A stretch of DNA of 64,000 nucleotides, taken from Chelydra serpentina. Its lineage: Eukaryota; Chordata; Testudines; Chelydridae. The position numbers and the translations under genes are program-made. Under the pieces are notes generated by a model. That model ran no database searches. It saw only the letters and a list, made by a program, of their open reading frames with translations, and was not told where the DNA came from. This document shows, one piece after another, positions 44,844-56,913 of this stretch. The stretch is taken from positions 104,501 to 168,500 of the forward strand of contig JBAIAC010000161.1 of NCBI GenBank assembly GCA_037349315.1, read 5' to 3'. Every line of letters begins with the position of its first letter. Position 1 is the stretch's first letter.

Positions 44844-45167
44844 TTTCCACACCTCCACATCCCCTGCCTCTCTCTAAATCACTGAAAGCAAACAGCAGGG
44901 GCTTTGTTTGTTTTTAAAGAGCAGATAAAAGAGAGGAAACGGAGCCTTCCTCCTCCCCCCCCCCCGCCGTTCTTCTCCCCCGCCCCCCTCCAAGGCTTTG
45001 CTGCCCACATTCCTAACGGAGCCCTCCCCTCTTTCCCCACCCTGCCTGCAAACAATAGCTGTGGTTGTAAAGCTGTGTTTGTAGTAACTCCAGACGGAGC
45101 TCTGAACTCCAACCCGGAAGTGCCGTTTCAAAACAAAGCAGCTTCCGGAGATCAGTAACTGCGTTTT
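44844..45167. other. no gene recognised; C-rich run
   Basis: Contains a C tract near 44957. It may be part of the Harbinger deletion derivative that follows, but no left terminal repeat with TSD was found. Confidence 0.35.
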
Positions 45168-45362
45168 TCCTGGGCTACACTGAAAGACCAACGTTCCACC
45201 CACTTCGCAACAGTTGCTATTTCTCTCGGGGAGGTGGAGTACATGCAGCGCTGTATCTGAGGAGATACAGCGTTGCACGTGCCTTGCAAGTGTAGCCAGT
45301 TAATGAGTTACAGCGCTGCCGGCAGTTTTATTACGCTGTAACTTGTAAGTGTAGCCAAGGCC
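45168..45362. mobile_element. Harbinger deletion derivative (family of element 1)
   Basis: The right end, reversed, starts GGCCTTGGCTACACTTACAAG and follows the left end of element 1 for about 150 bp, including ACCTCCCCGAGAG. TTA follows at 45363. The left limit (CCTGGGCTACAC) is weak. Confidence 0.65.
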
Positions 45363-46637
45363 TTAGAAACAAATACGTATGAGGCCCTGAAGGTTTGCTT
45401 TGCCCAAGAGTTTAACCTCTCTAACTGCTGGGTTTGTGCCCAGATCCCACATCACGCCGCTGGGTTGCCCTGGAGAATTGTTCCCCAAAATTGGTCAGAC
45501 CTCTGCCAAAGGTGGATGGTAACCAAAAACAGCACCTCTGACAATAAAAGTTTACCATCTAATTGCACCACGGAGGCCCCTTATGGCCTGCACAATGGCT
45601 CTTGGAATCCCCACTATAATAGCACTCTTAAGCCCCAGCCTATTCGTTTACACTCTCCACCCGCTGGCCTCATATGCTTCCAGCAAACCCGTACGAGTAA
45701 CCATACCTGGTTTGCAGGCATTAGTACATGCAGATTTTATGTTGGTCCTGGTATAAATCTCACTGTCCCTGTAGTAAACACCACCGGTTGGCAGACCGGC
45801 AATGCTTCTTTTACTCTTTCCACACATGCTACCCTACGGTACAGAGGAGGTGACAATGGAAAGGTTAGTTATGGCGAATCATTCTGGGTCTGTGATAATA
45901 GTGCCTACAAGTGGCTTCCTCATGGCTGGCATGGAAGCTGTTATTTAGGCTATCTTGCTCCTCCCCTCCGCGTCCTAGCCCAAGCCCCCTCAGGTCGCCC
46001 CAGATACCATCGGTCCTTGTATGCCACCCCAGAGCCCATTACACAAGGAGACAGGTTTGGTATGATCCTCCTTCCATCTTATGGGGTGGGACGGCTGACT
46101 CAATTCTATCGTAGGCTCTCTGCGTTTCTCACCAAGTTTGCCAGTGAGACCTTGGCCATAGAGAACAGCCTTAACTCGGAGCTTTATCAGCTCCAGTTGC
46201 TGTCCCAGCAAAACAGACAGGCCTTAGATTATGTTTTAGCCTCCCAGGGCGGGGTGTGTGCCCTTATTGGGAGTGAATGTTGTACTTATGTCCCGGAAAA
46301 CTCACTGGACATTAACAAGCACATCCTGTCGGCCGAACAGGCTTTCGAGCAGTGGAAGGCCCAGGAAAGGGAACCCATGGTTTTTTACTCCCTTTGGAAT
46401 TGGTTGCCCAACCTGGGAGGACTGGGGGGTGGCCTTGTGCGTCTCCTCCTCGCAGGTGTGGTACTGTGCCTGGTCACACTCCTCCTGATTGCTTGTTTTA
46501 AAATGCTCGTCCGTAAGCTTTGTGCCCCCCGTTCCCCAAAAAAACTGACATACCCTCTCATTGATAACCCCAGCTCCATGGCACTCAATCGTATCTTGTC
46601 CACAGAATATGAGAAAACTCAGCCAAAGGCTTGTTGA
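45363..46637 (+). pseudogene. endogenous retrovirus env, open frame but 5'-truncated
   Basis: The frame is open for 424 codons from the edge of the Harbinger derivative to TGA. It contains part of the surface subunit with a CWVC motif (45426-45437) and many N-glycosylation sites, then a transmembrane subunit with a CX6CC motif (46257-46283) preceded by a segment like the immunosuppressive-domain region of gamma-type envelopes. A membrane anchor lies near 46425-46510 and a cytoplasmic tail of about 45 residues follows. No clear basic R-X-K/R-R cleavage site is visible. Signal peptide and N-terminal surface domain are missing, and no gag or pol was found. An intact anchor and CX6CC with no stops may mean recent insertion or selection; age and expression are unknown. 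Confidence 0.85.
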
Positions 46638-46657
46638 GTATTCTCAAAGGAGGGAGT

Positions 46658-47250
46658 TGTTGGTGTCACTAGGCATAACCCTAGGTAACTCGGGAGGGTG
46701 GAAGACCACAAGTGTCGATGAAGCCTTCCTGCACTAGGCCTAAATGACCAAAGCTCCTCCATGTTTGAACTTTAATCTGCCTAACAAGCTAGCAACAGAG
46801 AATGGAATGTGTAACAGGCAGTTATCAGTTGCAACACTGCTCAAACCGGTATGAAGCGGTAATAATAAGGCCTGCATGCTTCTGGTTGAGAAGCAAGATA
46901 ACAAATCAAAGGGAAAAGGACAAGATAACAGTTTAAAAGAAGAGTTACTAATGAGCTAGACTTATAGCCGCCAAGATGATTTAACTGCTTAAATGTAATT
47001 GCTACCTGCTTAATGTAACTCTTATACGGGGAGGGAGGGGGGAAAGGGAAGAGCTTAGTTATAGTAAAGTATAAAAAGAGCAAACTTCCTCATGTTGGTG
47101 TGCTTGATTTGAGACGTGCCAAGTCTCCTTGCACTGCTTTGAGATCTCAAATAAACTTTGATTGCTTCTCCACCCTGGTGTGCTCATTGGCGCAACGCAC
47201 ACCAGGCAACGAACCCCGCTGTTGCTTTCCTCGGGCACTCTGTGCTGGAA
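46658..47250 (+). repeat. 3' LTR of the endogenous retrovirus
   Basis: Follows a short purine tract (AAAGGAGGGAG, 46646-46656) and starts TGTTGG. TATAAAAA at 47070-47077 and AATAAA at 47150-47155 have LTR spacing. The 3' limit is uncertain. Confidence 0.7.
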
Positions 47251-47307
47251 ACAATCTTGTAGAAATGGCTGCTTTCCTCCAGCTGGACAAAAGGATGCCT
47301 CAGTCTG

Positions 47308-47796
47308 CAGGGCCGGCGCACTCACTAGGCGACCCTACGCTGTCGCCTAAGGCGCCGGGGGGCGGCTGGCTGCGGCTGCCGCCCGCCTCCTGGCTCCGCA
47401 GCTTAGCCAGGAGCGAGGGGCAGCTGGCCGCGGCTGCCGGGAGCCGGGGGGGCGGCTGGCTGCGGCTGCCGCCCCCCCTCCCAGCTCCACAGCTCAGCCG
47501 GGGGGAGCGGGAGCAGCTGGCCGTGGCTGCCTCCCACCCTCCCAGCTCCAGGGCTGAGCCAGGAGCCGGCGGGGGGGGCGGTTTGCCGCGGGTAGGGTGA
47601 CCAGACAGCAAATGTGAAAAATTGGAACAGGGGGTGGGGGGTAATAGGAGCCTATATAAGAAAGAGACCCCAAAATCAGGACTCTCCCTATAAAAGCGAG
47701 ACATCTGGTCACCATAGCCGTGGGGGGGGTGAGGTGGTGTTAGCTGGGGGGGGCGGAGTTTCGCCTAGGGAGCGAAACTTCCTTGCATCGGGCCTG
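47308..47796. mobile_element. hAT-type MITE with nested element
   Basis: Starts CAGGGCCGGCGC and ends CGGGCCTG. Flanks TCAGTCTG and TCATTCTG agree at 6 of 8. The interior has GC-rich repeats built on GGCGGCTGGCTGCGGCTGCC and a mariner-type MITE at 47595. Confidence 0.65.
47595..47714. mobile_element. mariner/Tc1-type MITE
   Basis: Ends GGGTGACCAGACAGC and, reversed, TGGTGACCAGATGTC, flanked by TA on both sides. Same family as 60496-60792. Confidence 0.8.
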
Positions 47797-47908
47797 TCAT
47801 TCTGCCTCTGTCTCCCTCTTCTCCTTTCTGGGGTCAGCTGGTCACCGTGAGGCCAGTGACTGCCCTTCTTTGCAGGCTGAGCAAAACAATGCCCCTGGCA
47901 GAGAGCAC

Positions 47909-50568
47909 TCATAGAATCATAGAATCTCAGGGTTGGAAGGGACCTCAGGAGGTCATCTAGTCCAACCCCCTGCTCAAAGCAGGACCAACCCCAACTAGAT
48001 CATCCCAGCCAGGGCTTTGTCAAGCCTGACCTTAAAAACCTCCAAGGAAGGAGACTCCACCGCCTCCCTAGGTAACCCATTCCAGTGCTTCACCACCCTA
48101 CTAGTGAAAAAGTTTTTCCTAATATCCAACCTAAACCTCCCCCTCTGCAACTTGAGACCATTACTCCTTGTTCTGTCATCTTCTACCACTGAGAACAGTC
48201 TAGATCCATCCTCTTTGGAACCCCCTTTTAGGTAGTTGAAAGCAGCTATCAAATCCCCCCTCACTCTTCTCTTCTGCAGGCTAAACAATCTCAGTTCCCT
48301 CAGCCTCTCCTCATAAGTCATGTGCTCCAGCCCCCTAATCATTTTTGTTGCCCTCCGTTGGACTCTTTCCAATTTATCCACATCCTTCTTGTAGTGTGGG
48401 GCCCAAAACTGGACACAGTACTCCAAATGAGGCCTCACCAGTGCCGAATAGAGGGGAATAATCACGTCCCTCGATCTGCTGGAAATGCCCCTACTTATAC
48501 AGCCCAAAATGCCGTTAGCCTTCTTGGCAACAAGGGCACACTGTTGACTCATATTCAGCTTTTCGTCCACTGTAACCCCTAGGTCCTTTTCTGCAGAACT
48601 GCTGCCCAGCCATTCGGTCCCTAGTCTGTAGCAGTGCATGGGATTCTTCCGTCCTAAGTGCAGGACTCTGCACTTGTCCTTGTTGAACCTCATCAGATTT
48701 CTTTTGGCCCAATCCTCTAATTTGTCTAGGTCCCTCTGTATCCTATCCCTACCCTCCAGCGTATCAACCACTCCTCCCAGTTTAGTGTCATCTGCAAACT
48801 TGCTAAGGGTGCAGTCCACACCATCCTCCAGGTCGTTGATGAAGATATTGAACAAAACCGGCCCCAGCACCGACCCTTGGGGCACTCCACTTGATACCGG
48901 CTGCCAACTAGACATGGAGCCATTGATCACTACCCGTTGAGCACGACCATCCAGCCAGTTTTCTATCCACCTTACCGTCCATTCATCCAGCCCATACTTC
49001 TTTAACTTGCTGGCAAGAACGCTGTGCGAGACTGTATCAAAAGCTTTGCTAAAGTCAAGAAATAGCACATCCACTGCTTTCCCCTCATCCACAGAGCCAG
49101 TTATCTCATCATAGAAGGCAATTAGGTTAGTCAGGCATGACTTGCCCTTGGTGAATCCATGCTGACTGTTTCTGATCACTTTCCCCTCCTTTAAGTGGTT
49201 CAAAATTGATTCCTTGAGGACCTGTTCCATGATTTTTCCAGGGATTGAGGTGAGACTGACTGGCCTGTAGTTCCCCGGATCTTCCTTCTTCCCATTTTTA
49301 AAGATGGGCACTACATTAGCTTTTTTCCAGTCATCCGGGGCCTCCCCCGATTGCCATGATTTGTCAAAGATAATGGCCAATGGCTCTGCAATCACATCGG
49401 CCAACTCCTTTAGCACCCTCGGATGCAGTGCATCCGGCCCCATGGACTTGTGTTCGTCCAGCTTTTCTAAATAGTCCTGAACTACTTCTTTCTCCACAGA
49501 GGGCTGGTCACCTCCTCCACATACCGTGCTGCGGAGTGCAGCCGCCTGGGAGCTGACCTTGTCTGTGAAGACAGAGGCAAAAAAAAGCATTGAGTACACT
49601 AGCTTTCTCCACATCCTCTGTCACAAGGTTCCCTCCCTCATTCAGCAAGGGGCCCACACGTTCCTTGACTTTCTTCTTGTTGCTAACATACCTGAAGAAA
49701 CCCTTCTTGTTACACCTAACATCTCCAGCTAGCTGCAACTCCAAGTGTGATTTGGCCTTCCTAATTTCACTCCTGCATGCCTGAACAATATTTTTATACT
49801 CCTCCCTGGTCATTTGTCCAATCTTCCACTTCTTGTAAGCTGCTTTTTTGTGTTTAAGACGAGCAAGGATTTCACTGTTAAGCCAAGCTGGTCGCCTGCC
49901 ATATTTACTTTTCTTTCTACACATCGGGATGGTTTGTTCCTGCAACCTCAATAAGGATTCTTTAAAATACAGCCAGCTTTCCTCAACTCCTTTCCCCCTC
50001 ATGTTATTCTCCCAGGGGACCTTGCCCATCAGTTCCCTGAGGGAGTCAAAGTCTGCTTTTCTGAAGTCCAGGCTCTGTATTCTACTGTTCTCCTTTCTTC
50101 CTTGTGTCAGGATCCTGAACTCGACCATCTCATGGTCACTGCCTCCCAGGTTCCCATCCACTATTGCTTCCTCTACTATTTCTTCCCTGTTTGTGACCAG
50201 CAGGTCAAGAAGAGCTTTTCCCCTAGTTGGTTCCTCCAGCACTTGCACCAGGAAATTGTCCCCTACACTTTCCAAAAACTTCCTGGATTGTCTGTGGACC
50301 GCTGTATTGCTCTCCCAGCAGATGTCGGGGTGATTAAAGTCACCCATGAGAACCAGGGCCTGTGATCTAGTAACTTCTGTTAGTTGCTGGAAGAAAGCCT
50401 CGTCCACCTCATCCCCCTGGTCTGGTGGTCTGTAGCAGACTCCCACCACGACATTACCCTTGTTGCTCACACTTCTCAATTTAATCCAGAGACTCTCAGG
50501 TTTTTCTGCAGTTTCATACTGCACTCCCTCCTGCTTGGCTGCTTTTCTCACATAGGAGACCCTGGTGT
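47909..50568 (-). mobile_element. CR1 LINE, 2.7 kb, 5'-truncated
   Basis: Antisense copy with 3' tail repeats at 47909 and a break inside the endonuclease at about 50568. Confidence 0.92.
47995..50551 (-). pseudogene. CR1 ORF2 with a single frameshift
   Basis: Two long frames overlap: 50551-49508 (end of endonuclease: [39 protein letters not shown], linker) and 49614-47995 ([53 protein letters not shown], then the C-terminal part). The switch falls at a run of eight A on plus (49578-49586 region), where the related copy at 42966 has seven T. One extra base therefore separates the frames. The N-terminal endonuclease is lost by truncation. The RT itself shows no stop. Confidence 0.93.
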
Positions 50569-50914
50569 TAATGGTCTTTGTATTGCATTACCCCTAAGGG
50601 CTCCAGGCAGGGCCTGGGGATGGTGACGGGTGCTGGAGGCTCTCCTAGAAGCCATGTCTCCACTACCCAAACTGGTCCTGGAGTAAATGGTGAGTCTCTG
50701 GGCTGGGAGTGCACAGACCGGGTTCCCCCTAGTGCTGGATGGTTCAGACTGATGCCCCTCCACAGAGTGATTGTGAACTGGAGGCAGGATGTCTGTTCTG
50801 CAGAACCCCTGGGGTCCTGAGGGAGCCTCCAAGGCCCCAGCCTAGCCAGGACAGAGCATGCTCTGTGACCCAGCACCATACCCCACCTAGTCTCTGTTTC
50901 TTTCTCTTGCTCAG
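50569..50914. other. possible upstream part of a ZP-like gene
   Basis: Sequence between CR1 and the trefoil exon. An open stretch ending AAATG before a GTGAGT at 50693 could be an exon, but its phase does not fit the next exon and no domain is visible. Confidence 0.25.
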
Positions 50915-51104
50915 AGCTCCATACTGCTTCCCACCTGTCTCACCCCAGCCCTGGATGCTCCAAGCCCTGGTGTCTGTGCTGCCATCCAGAGCCAGGACAG
51001 GCTGCCCTGTGCCTCCCAACCCACCGCCCGGGGAGACTGTGAAGAACAAGGCTATTGCTACGACCCCAGTGATAGGGTGAAGCCTTGTTACTATGGCAAT
51101 ACAG
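50915..51104 (+). pseudogene. ZP1/ZP4-like trefoil exon with damaged donor
   Basis: After a polypyrimidine acceptor (CTCTTGCTCAG) the frame is open for 190 nt. It encodes a P-type trefoil with conserved cysteines: CAAIQSQDRLPC, then DCEEQGYCYDPSD and PCYYGNT. The CYYGNT ending is typical of the trefoil that precedes the ZP domain in egg-coat proteins ZP1 and ZP4. At the exon end the expected GTGAGT donor reads ATGAGT (51105-51110). The ZP domain exons are not visible and the next 4.8 kb is a CR1 element. This is probably a relic of an egg-coat gene. A live gene using another donor with exons beyond the window is possible. Confidence 0.65.
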
Positions 51105-51661
51105 ATGAGTTTCTGTGCACATGAATTGTCCAGAGCTGACTGTCATGGTCCCACGTGTGGGTGTGGGGGGCAGAGCAGAAATAACTGGCATCAAAGCTGA
51201 GTGCAGCTTACACGTACCCAATCCTCATAGACTCACAGACTTTAAGGTCAGAAGGGACCATTATGATCATCTAGTCTGACCTCCTGCACAATGCAGGCCA
51301 CAGAATCTCACCCACCCACTCCTGGAATAATCCTCTCACCTATGTCTCAGCTATTGAAGTCCTCAAATCATGGTTTAAAGACTTCAAGATGCAGAGAATC
51401 CTCCGGTAAGTGACCCGTGCCCCATGCTGCAGAGGAAGGCAAAAAACCTCCAGGGCCTCTGCCAATCTACCCTGGAGGAAAATTCCTTCCCGACCCCAAA
51501 TATGGCGATCAGCTGAACCCCGAGCATGTGGGCAAGACTCACCAGCCAGACACCCAGGAAAAAGTTCTCTGTAGTAACTTCTAACATCCCATCATTGTCC
51601 ATTGGTCCTATTTACCACTGATGGCAATTAATTGACCTTTGACTAAGATCATGTTATCCCA

Positions 51662-54534
51662 TCAAACCATCCCCTCCATAAATGTATCTAGCTTAATCTT
51701 GAAGCCAGATAGGTCTTTTGCCCCCACTGCTTCCCTTGGAAGGCTGTTCCAGAACTTCACTCCTCTGATGGTTAGAAACCTTTGTCTAATTTCAAGTCTA
51801 AACTTCCTGATGGCCAGTTTATATCCATTTGTTCTTGTGTCCACATTGGTACTGAGCTGAAATAATTCCGCTCCCTCCCTGGTATTTATCCCTCTGATAT
51901 ATTTAAAGACAGCAATCATAACTCCCCTCAGCCTTCTTTTGATTAACGTAACCAAACCAAGCTCCTTGAGTCTCCTTTCATATGACAGGTTTTCCATTCC
52001 TTGGATCACCCTAGTGGGCATTCTTTGTACCTGTTCCAGTTTGAATTCATCCTTCTTAAACATGGGAGACCAGAACTGCACACAGTATTCCAAATGAGGT
52101 CTCACCAATGCCTTGTATAACGGTACTAACACCTCCTTATCTCTACTGGAAATACCTCGCCTAATGCATCCCAAGACCGCATTAGCTTTTTTCACGGCCA
52201 CATCACATTGGCGACTCATAGTCATCCTGTGATCAACCAGAACTCCGAGGTCCTTCTCCTCTTCCGTTACTTCCAACTGATGCGTCCCCAGCTTATAACT
52301 AAAATTCTTGTTATTAATCCCTAAATGCATAACCTTACACTTCTCACTATTAAATCTCATCCTATTACTATTACTCCAGTTTACGAAGTCATCCAGATCT
52401 TCCTGTAGGATATCCCGATCCTTTTCTGAATTGGCAATACCTCCCAACTTTGTGTCATCTGCAAACTTTATTAGCACACTCCCACTTTTGGTGCCAAAGT
52501 CAGTAATAAAAAGATTAAATAAAATTGGTCCCAAAACTGAACCTTGAGGAACTCCACTAGTAACCTCCCTCCAACCTGACAGTTCACCTTTCAGTATGAC
52601 CCGCTGTAGTCTCCCCTTTAACCAGTTCCTTATCCACCTCTCAATTTTCATATTGATCCCCATCTTTTCCAATTTAACCAATATTTCCTCATGTGGTACT
52701 GTATCAAATGCCTTACTGAAATCGAGGTAGATTAGATCCACTGCGTTTCCTTTATCTAAAAAATCTGTTACTTTCTCAAAGAAGGAGATCAAGTTGGTTT
52801 GGCACGATCTACCTTTTGTAAAACCATGTTGTAATTTGTCCCAATTGCCATTGACCTCAAGGTCCTTAACTACTTTCTCCTTCAAAAAATTTTCCAAGAC
52901 CTTGCATACTACAGATGTCAAACTAACAGGCCTGTAGTTACCCGGGTCACTTTTTTCCCCTTTCTTAAAAATAGGAACTATATTAGCTATTCTCCAGTCA
53001 AACGGTACAACCCCTGAGTTTAGAGATTCATTAAAAACTTTTGCTAATGGGCTTGCAATTTCATGTGCCAGTTCCTTTAATATTCTTGGATGAAGATTAT
53101 CTGGGCCGCCTGATTTACTCTCCTTAAACTGTTCAAGTTTGGCTTCTACCTCGGATATGGTAATATCTACCCCCACATCCTTATTCCCATTTGTCATGCT
53201 GCCACTATTCCTAAACTCCTCATTAAAGACTAAGGCAAAGTATTTGTTTAGATATTGGGCCATGCCTAGATTATCCTTAACCTCCACTCCATCCTCAGTG
53301 TTTAGCGGTCCCACTTCTTTCTTTGTTTTCTTCCTATTTATATGGCTATAAAACCTTTTACTATTGGTTTTAATTCCCTTTGCAAGGTCCAATTCTACAT
53401 GCCTTTTAGCCTGTCTCACTTTATCCCTACATGCTCGGACCTCAATAAGGTAGGTTTCTTTGCTGATCCCTCCCATCTTCCACTCCTTGTATGCTTTCTG
53501 TTTTTTCTTAATCACCTCTCTGAGATGCTTGCTCATCCAGCTTGGTCTAAAACTCCTGCCTATGAATTGTTTCCCCTTTCTTGGGATACAGGCTTCTGAC
53601 AGCTTCTGCAACTTTAACTTGAAATAATCCCAGGCCTCCTCCGCCTTTAGGTCCATAAATTCTTGAGTCCAATCCACTTCCCTAACTAATTTCCTTAATT
53701 TATTAAAGTTAGCCCTTTTGAAATCAAAAACCCTACGCTCAGATTTATTTTTGTTTATCCTTCCATTTAGTTTGAACTGAATTAGCTCATGATCACTCGA
53801 GCCAAGGTTGTCCCCTACAACCATTTCTTCAATGAGGTCCTCACTACTCACCAAAACCAAATCTAAAATGGCATTCCCCTCTTGTTGGTTCAGCAACTAC
53901 TTGATGAAGGAATTCATCAGCTATCACATCTAGGAAAATCTGAGCCCTATTATTATTACTAGCATTTGTTCTCCAATCTATATCTGGGAAGTTGAAGTCT
54001 CCCATGATCACACAGTTCCCATTAGTATTTACTTCTTTAAAAACATTAAAGAGGTCTCTATCCATATCCAAATTAGATCCCGGTGGTCTATAGCACACCC
54101 CAAGCACTATCCCAGGGGAGGCTCTAGTAGTTTTCTTCCCCAATGTGATTTTTGCCCAGACAGACTGTCTTATCCATTCCATCACTTTTTATTTCTTTAC
54201 AGTCTACCTCATCATTGATATACAATGCTACTCCCCCACCTTTACCTTTATTTCTGTCTTTCCTAAACAGCACATACCCTTCAATACCTGTACTCCAGTC
54301 ATGACTACTATTCCACCATGTTTCGGTTATTCCTATGATATCTGGTTTCACTTCCTGGACCAGTAGCTCTAATTCCTCCATTTTGTTACCTAGGCTCCTC
54401 GCATTGGTGTACAAACATCTTAATTTTTGCTGTTTGGCCTCACTCACATTCCTTACCCAATTTGGTATGGACATTGTACTGTCAGTATGACCTATTTGAC
54501 TAGTATCCACTCTGCCCTTCCTCCTTATGTCCAT
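51662..54534 (-). pseudogene. CR1 ORF2 with two frameshifts
   Basis: Endonuclease begins near 54440 (CLYTNARSLGNKMEELELLV, IIGITETWW, GGGVALYI), shifts frame near 54150, continues (GVCYRPPGSNLDMDRDLF, MGDFNFPDIDW), shifts again near 53870, and then runs open for 744 residues to 51662 ([53 protein letters not shown]). RT is uninterrupted; the endonuclease is broken. About 960 codons in all, the usual CR1 ORF2 size. Confidence 0.92.
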
Positions 54535-54642
54535 TCTCCTGCCCCCCGGCTATATCCTCTCTTACTTTGTTTTCTTCCCTCTCAATGTTAAAATCCGGCG
54601 TGGAGATTACCTGGACATCTCCCAACCGTCTCCCCCAAATTC

Positions 54643-55777
54643 CTAGTTTAAAGCTCTCTTGATCAGTTGTGCCAGCCTCCATCCTAGAAGTCTATTTCCT
54701 TCCCTACTCAGGTGAAGTCCATCCCGAGAGAACAGTCCTCTGTCCATGAATGCCTCCCAGTGGCCATACATCCCAAAGCCCTCCTTGTAGCACCAATCCC
54801 TGAGCCATCTGTTGATCATCATAATCCTGTCACACCTTTGTTGCCCTTCTCTAGGAACAGGCAGAATCCCACTGAAGATTACCTGAGCCTCGATTTCCTT
54901 AAGCATCTTCCCCAGCCTGGCATAGTCCCCCTTGATTCGTTCCAATGAGAATCTAGCCGTGTCATTTGTTCCTACGTGAAGGATGATCAATGGATTCTTT
55001 CCCACTCCCTTTAGGATCCTCTTCAACCTCAGGTTCACATCCCGTATCTTAGCACCCGGTAGACAGCACACCCTTCTGTTCTCTGGATCAGCTCTGGTTA
55101 CAGGCCTGTCTATTCTTCTCAGTAAGGAGTTCCCAATCACGTAGACCTGCCTTTTCCTGGTGACAGTGCGATTCTCCAGTCTATCCCCTGTTCCCTCTGG
55201 CTGCAAGTCCTTGCCTTTCCCTTTTTTCCCTTGTAATCCTCTTCAACCCATTCTGTATCCTCCTGGGGCTCATATTTGGTGTTGTCTCCATCGACTCTTC
55301 CCCTTTTTCTATGGGACTAGCCGCTCTTCTCTTCTTCCTTGCCCTTCCACCTTCAGTGACCACCTGCTGTACCCCTTCTTCATTCTCCAACTCCACAAAC
55401 CTCTTCTTGAGCTCTATTTCTCCTTCACTGGCCCGTCTTTTCCTCTGCCTGGTTCTCTTAGTAACATGCCACCACTGTCCATTTTCTTCACCCAGCAGTC
55501 CCCCCTCAGAGGCCTTTGATCCTGCTTCCATCTGCCTCTCTGAGCTTTCCCCTTCAGCCACCTCGTGCCTTTGCTCCATCAACTGCTCGAACCCCCGTCT
55601 AAACTCAACCAGAGTTTCCACCTGCATCTCCAATCCTCGGATCTTTCCTTCCATCAGCTCTATCAGGCGGCACTTCATGCAGACAAAACTCCTATCAGGT
55701 ACCCGCTCCAGAATCATGTACATACCGCAGCTGCCACATCCAGTCATCCTCATTGTGTCCTCCACTGCTTGGCTCAT
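54643..55777 (-). pseudogene. CR1 ORF1: zinc finger, coiled coil and esterase
   Basis: From ATG 55777 the first frame has a C-x2-C / C-x2-C zinc finger (GCGSCG, FVCMKC) and a helical stretch. It shifts frame near 55190 and continues as an SGNH-type esterase: YVIGNSLLRR (GNS nucleophile block), HVGTNDTA, and RDGLHLSREG (catalytic D-x-x-H), ending near 54643. PHD-like and esterase domains in ORF1 are known for CR1-type elements. ORF1 binds RNA and may act on lipids. One frameshift is the visible defect; the upstream frame is open to 55891. Confidence 0.88.
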
Positions 55778-56163
55778 GACCACGGCTGCCTCTGTATCTG
55801 CCAGCCTTCTCACCTGAATCCTGTTAGTCCGGAAAACACAAAACAAACCACAACACCACCACCCACGGCGGAACAAACCCCAAACGAGCACTGAAATACA
55901 GACTCCCCTTACAAACTCCCCTGTTACAGCTCTGTTTGCTGGCTCCTGTGCCGCTGCCTGACTGGCTGGCTACCTTTATAGGACCCCTGATCAGCGAAGC
56001 CCCGCCCCCTAATTAGGGCTCCGCTGCTCTCCCAGCAATCCTGCAGCCAGCAGGGTGCTGTGCTAGTTAGTGTGATATCCAGGCCATGTGCAACGCTTTC
56101 CATCCAGCCACAGACTGAGGGCTGAGTGCTTCAGCCATGTCCAATAACAGACCCAGCCCCATG

Positions 56164-56338
56164 GTTTAAGCCAGGCCTTAAAAAACTCTGAGGATGGAGA
56201 TTCCACCACATCCCTAGGTAACCTATTCCAGTGCTTCACCACCCTCCTGGTGAAATGGTTTTTCCTAATATCCAACCTAGACTTCCCACACTGGAAATTG
56301 AGACCATTGCTCCTTGTTCTGTCATCTGCTACCACTAG
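56164..56338 (-). mobile_element. CR1 fragment, end of ORF2
   Basis: Antisense: KHWNRLPRDVVESP and neighbours are readable; diverged from the younger copies. Confidence 0.8.
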
Positions 56339-56739
56339 CCTGAGTTTCCAGATGTGTGTTTTGTTTTTGTTTTTTGTTTTTTAAATAAAATTTACCTTTA
56401 AGAACAGTATGGGATTTTTGTGGCCTAAGAGGCTTGTGCACATGTTTAATTAGCTGGTGGCAACAGCTGATCTTCTCTTGTTTGTTTTTCTTTCTCAGCT
56501 CTTCCCTGGAGAGGGGAGGAGGGCGAGGGTACCCCACAAGAAGGAATTCCTAAGTGTGCCTTCCTGGATCCTCAAAGGGGTTTTGTACTTGAGTGGTGGC
56601 AGCATCTACCCATCCAAGGTCAGAGAAAAGCTGTAACCTTGGGAGTTTAATACAATCCTGGACTGGCCAGTATTAATTTTTAGAATCCTTGTGGGCCCTC
56701 ACCTTTTGCACTCAAAGTGCCAGAGTGGGGAATATACCT

Positions 56740-56913
56740 TAACAGCATGAGATTCTTCCATTCTAAGTGCAGGACTCTGCACTTGTCTTTGTTGAACCTC
56801 ATCAGATTTCTGGACCCAATCCCTACCCTCCAACATATCTACCTCTTCCCCAGCTTAGTGTCATCTGTGAACTTGCTGAGGGTGCAATCCATCTCATCAT
56901 CAAGATCATTAAT
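56740..56913 (-). mobile_element. CR1 fragment, RT region
   Basis: Antisense stretch resembling 48640-48860. It is split at 56913 by a SINE. Confidence 0.7.

Larger units (their letters stand above)
51226..56070 (-). mobile_element. near full-length CR1 LINE, second subfamily
   Basis: About 4.8 kb antisense with a 5' untranslated part (to about 56070), ORF1, ORF2 and a 3' end whose tail (CATAGACTCACAGAC) differs from that of the 47909 copy. The long 3' untranslated part covers 51230-51660. Confidence 0.9.
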
